Shown one piece after another: positions 63,251-64,000 of a stretch of 64,000 nucleotides of DNA. The notes below the pieces were generated by a model, which was given only the letters and a program-made list of their open reading frames with translations, did not search any database and was not told the origin of the DNA. A program made the position numbers and the translations under genes. The stretch is from Stutzerimonas stutzeri. GTDB lineage: Bacteria > Pseudomonadota > Gammaproteobacteria > Pseudomonadales > Pseudomonadaceae. Location: positions 248,001 to 312,000 of the forward strand of contig NZ_JAMOHZ010000004.1 of assembly GCF_024448715.1 (NCBI RefSeq). The letters run 5' to 3'. Within the stretch, counting starts at the first letter, position 1. Every line of letters starts with the position of its first letter.

Positions 63251-64000
63251 TCAGGGCGAGGCCAGCGCCATCATCGTCATCGCACTCAACAGCAGGCCGA
63301 CGCTGAGCACCACGAGCAGCAGCATCGGTCGCCAGCCTTGGGCGAAAAGCTCGCTCAAAGTGGTGCGCATGCCGAGCGCCGCCATGGTGACCAGCAGGCA
63401 CGCATTGGATGCAGCGACGAGCCCTTCGCGCAAACCGGTCGGCAACCAGCCGAGGCTGTTAAGTCCGAACAGGGCGAGAAAACCGAGCAGAAACAGAGGG
63501 AATTCGGCGCGGCCGGAATCGCCGCGGCGTAGTAGCCAGCCAAGCAGCAGCACCAGCGGAGCCAGCAGGGCGACGCGCAACAGCTTGGTCAGGGTGGCGA
63601 CATCGCCGGCTGTCTCCGACACCAGGTAGCCAGCGCCGGCGGCCTGGGCGACGTCGTGGATGCTGGCGCCGAGCAGCAGGCCGCTTTCGATGTCGCCATA
63701 GTCCAGGGTGGCGAGCAAAGGCGGGTAGACGAGCATCGACAAGGTGCCCAGCGCGGTGACGCCGACCACCACACCGAGCAGCCGTCGATCCTCCAGCCGG
63801 CCAGCGGGAATCACCGCCGCCACCGCGATTGCCGCCGATACACCGCAGATCGCCACCGCCACGCCGGCGACCAGGCTGTGGAGGGTCGGCAGGCCCAGCC
63901 AGCGGCCAAGCAGTAACCCGGCTCCGATCACCAACGGCACGCTGGTCGCCACCATCAGCAGCGGCAGGCTGCCAACGGTCAGCAGCTGCTCGACTCCGAT
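63251..64000 (-). CDS. YeiH/UPF0324-family membrane protein (5' end beyond the window)
   Basis: The frame is open to base 64000, so the start lies outside. The visible 249 residues hold about seven helices and family motifs: AGVAVAICGVSAAIAVAAVIP, LLGASIHDVAQAAGAGY and FGLNSLGWLP. These proteins are called putative sulfate exporters, on weak grounds. The gene lies 45 bp downstream of the window-edge side of fpr on the same strand and would be transcribed toward it. Confidence 0.85.
   Translation of the reverse strand: MGVEQLLTVGSLPLLMVATSVPLVIGAGLLLGRWLGLPTLHSLVAGVAVAICGVSAAIAVAAVIPAGRLEDRRLLGVVVGVTALGTLSMLVYPPLLATLDYGDIESGLLLGASIHDVAQAAGAGYLVSETAGDVATLTKLLRVALLAPLVLLLGWLLRRGDSGRAEFPLFLLGFLALFGLNSLGWLPTGLREGLVAASNACLLVTMAALGMRTTLSELFAQGWRPMLLLVVLSVGLLLSAMTMMALASP

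Overview
The window is a high-GC chromosomal segment that reads as a Pseudomonas of the stutzeri type (Stutzerimonas). Gene content and order are typical of pseudomonads: serA next to D-2-hydroxyglutarate dehydrogenase, rpiA-ilvA, rppH-ptsP-lgt-thyA, phoBR near ubiA-ubiC, a full glcC/glcDEFG-glcB block followed by rubredoxin genes, gcdH with its LysR regulator, and fpr. Two kinds of REP-like inverted repeat pairs also fit. I see no rRNA, tRNA, CRISPR array, insertion sequence or prophage. The genus is an inference from gene content, not from a marker search.

Layout. 1-486: end of an acyltransferase gene. 472-3621: curli locus on the minus strand (csgD, csgE, csgB, csgA, csgH-like) without csgF or csgG. 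3823-7549: OPT transporter, AI-2E-family permease, two small secreted low-complexity proteins. 7617-16355: serA facing a D-2-hydroxyglutarate dehydrogenase gene, FAH-family protein, SdiA-regulated-type protein, rpiA, ilvA, a small membrane protein, a HAD phosphatase and rppH. 16375-22939: ptsP, NRDE protein, a heptamer repeat, TSUP permease, lgt, thyA, an orphan ParA-type ATPase. 22942-27546: branched-chain amino acid type ABC transporter. 28253-33841: response regulator, M23 peptidase, CNNM/CBS protein, phoR, phoB.

34006-37710: an IclR-dgoK-dgoA-SDR-HbpS sugar acid cluster lodged between phoB and ubiA. Its last two genes each carry an apparent 1-bp deletion. 37759-39243: ubiA and ubiC. 39393-48977: the glycolate/glyoxylate block, with glcC divergent from glcD, glcE, glcF, glcG, glcB and a lactate/glycolate permease. 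Two identical palindromes lie between glcC and glcD, and a 187-bp imperfect palindrome fills the glcE-glcF gap. 49131-51435: rubredoxin, its reductase, an HU-family protein and an SCP2-like protein. 51527-55138: glutarate catabolism (gcdR-like regulator, gcdH, CoA transferase). 55242-57346: LemA plus two TPM-domain proteins. 57465-59432: a second FtsH-like AAA protease. 60120-60881: an AT-richer amino acid-type binding protein. 61202-64000: Mrp/ApbC, fpr and a truncated YeiH-family permease.

How the genes work together. glcDEF oxidises glycolate to glyoxylate, glcB condenses glyoxylate with acetyl-CoA to malate, the permease likely imports the substrate, and GlcC likely controls the block through the twin palindromes. 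SerA and D-2-hydroxyglutarate dehydrogenase are functionally coupled in P. stutzeri, because SerA can recycle NADH by reducing 2-oxoglutarate and the dehydrogenase removes the product. The CoA transferase and GcdH form a two-step glutarate route. Most of the window is ordinary core chromosome. The less ordinary parts are the curli locus without its secretion pore, the frameshifted dgo cluster, the glcE-glcF palindrome and the accessory-looking ftsH-like/binding-protein segment.
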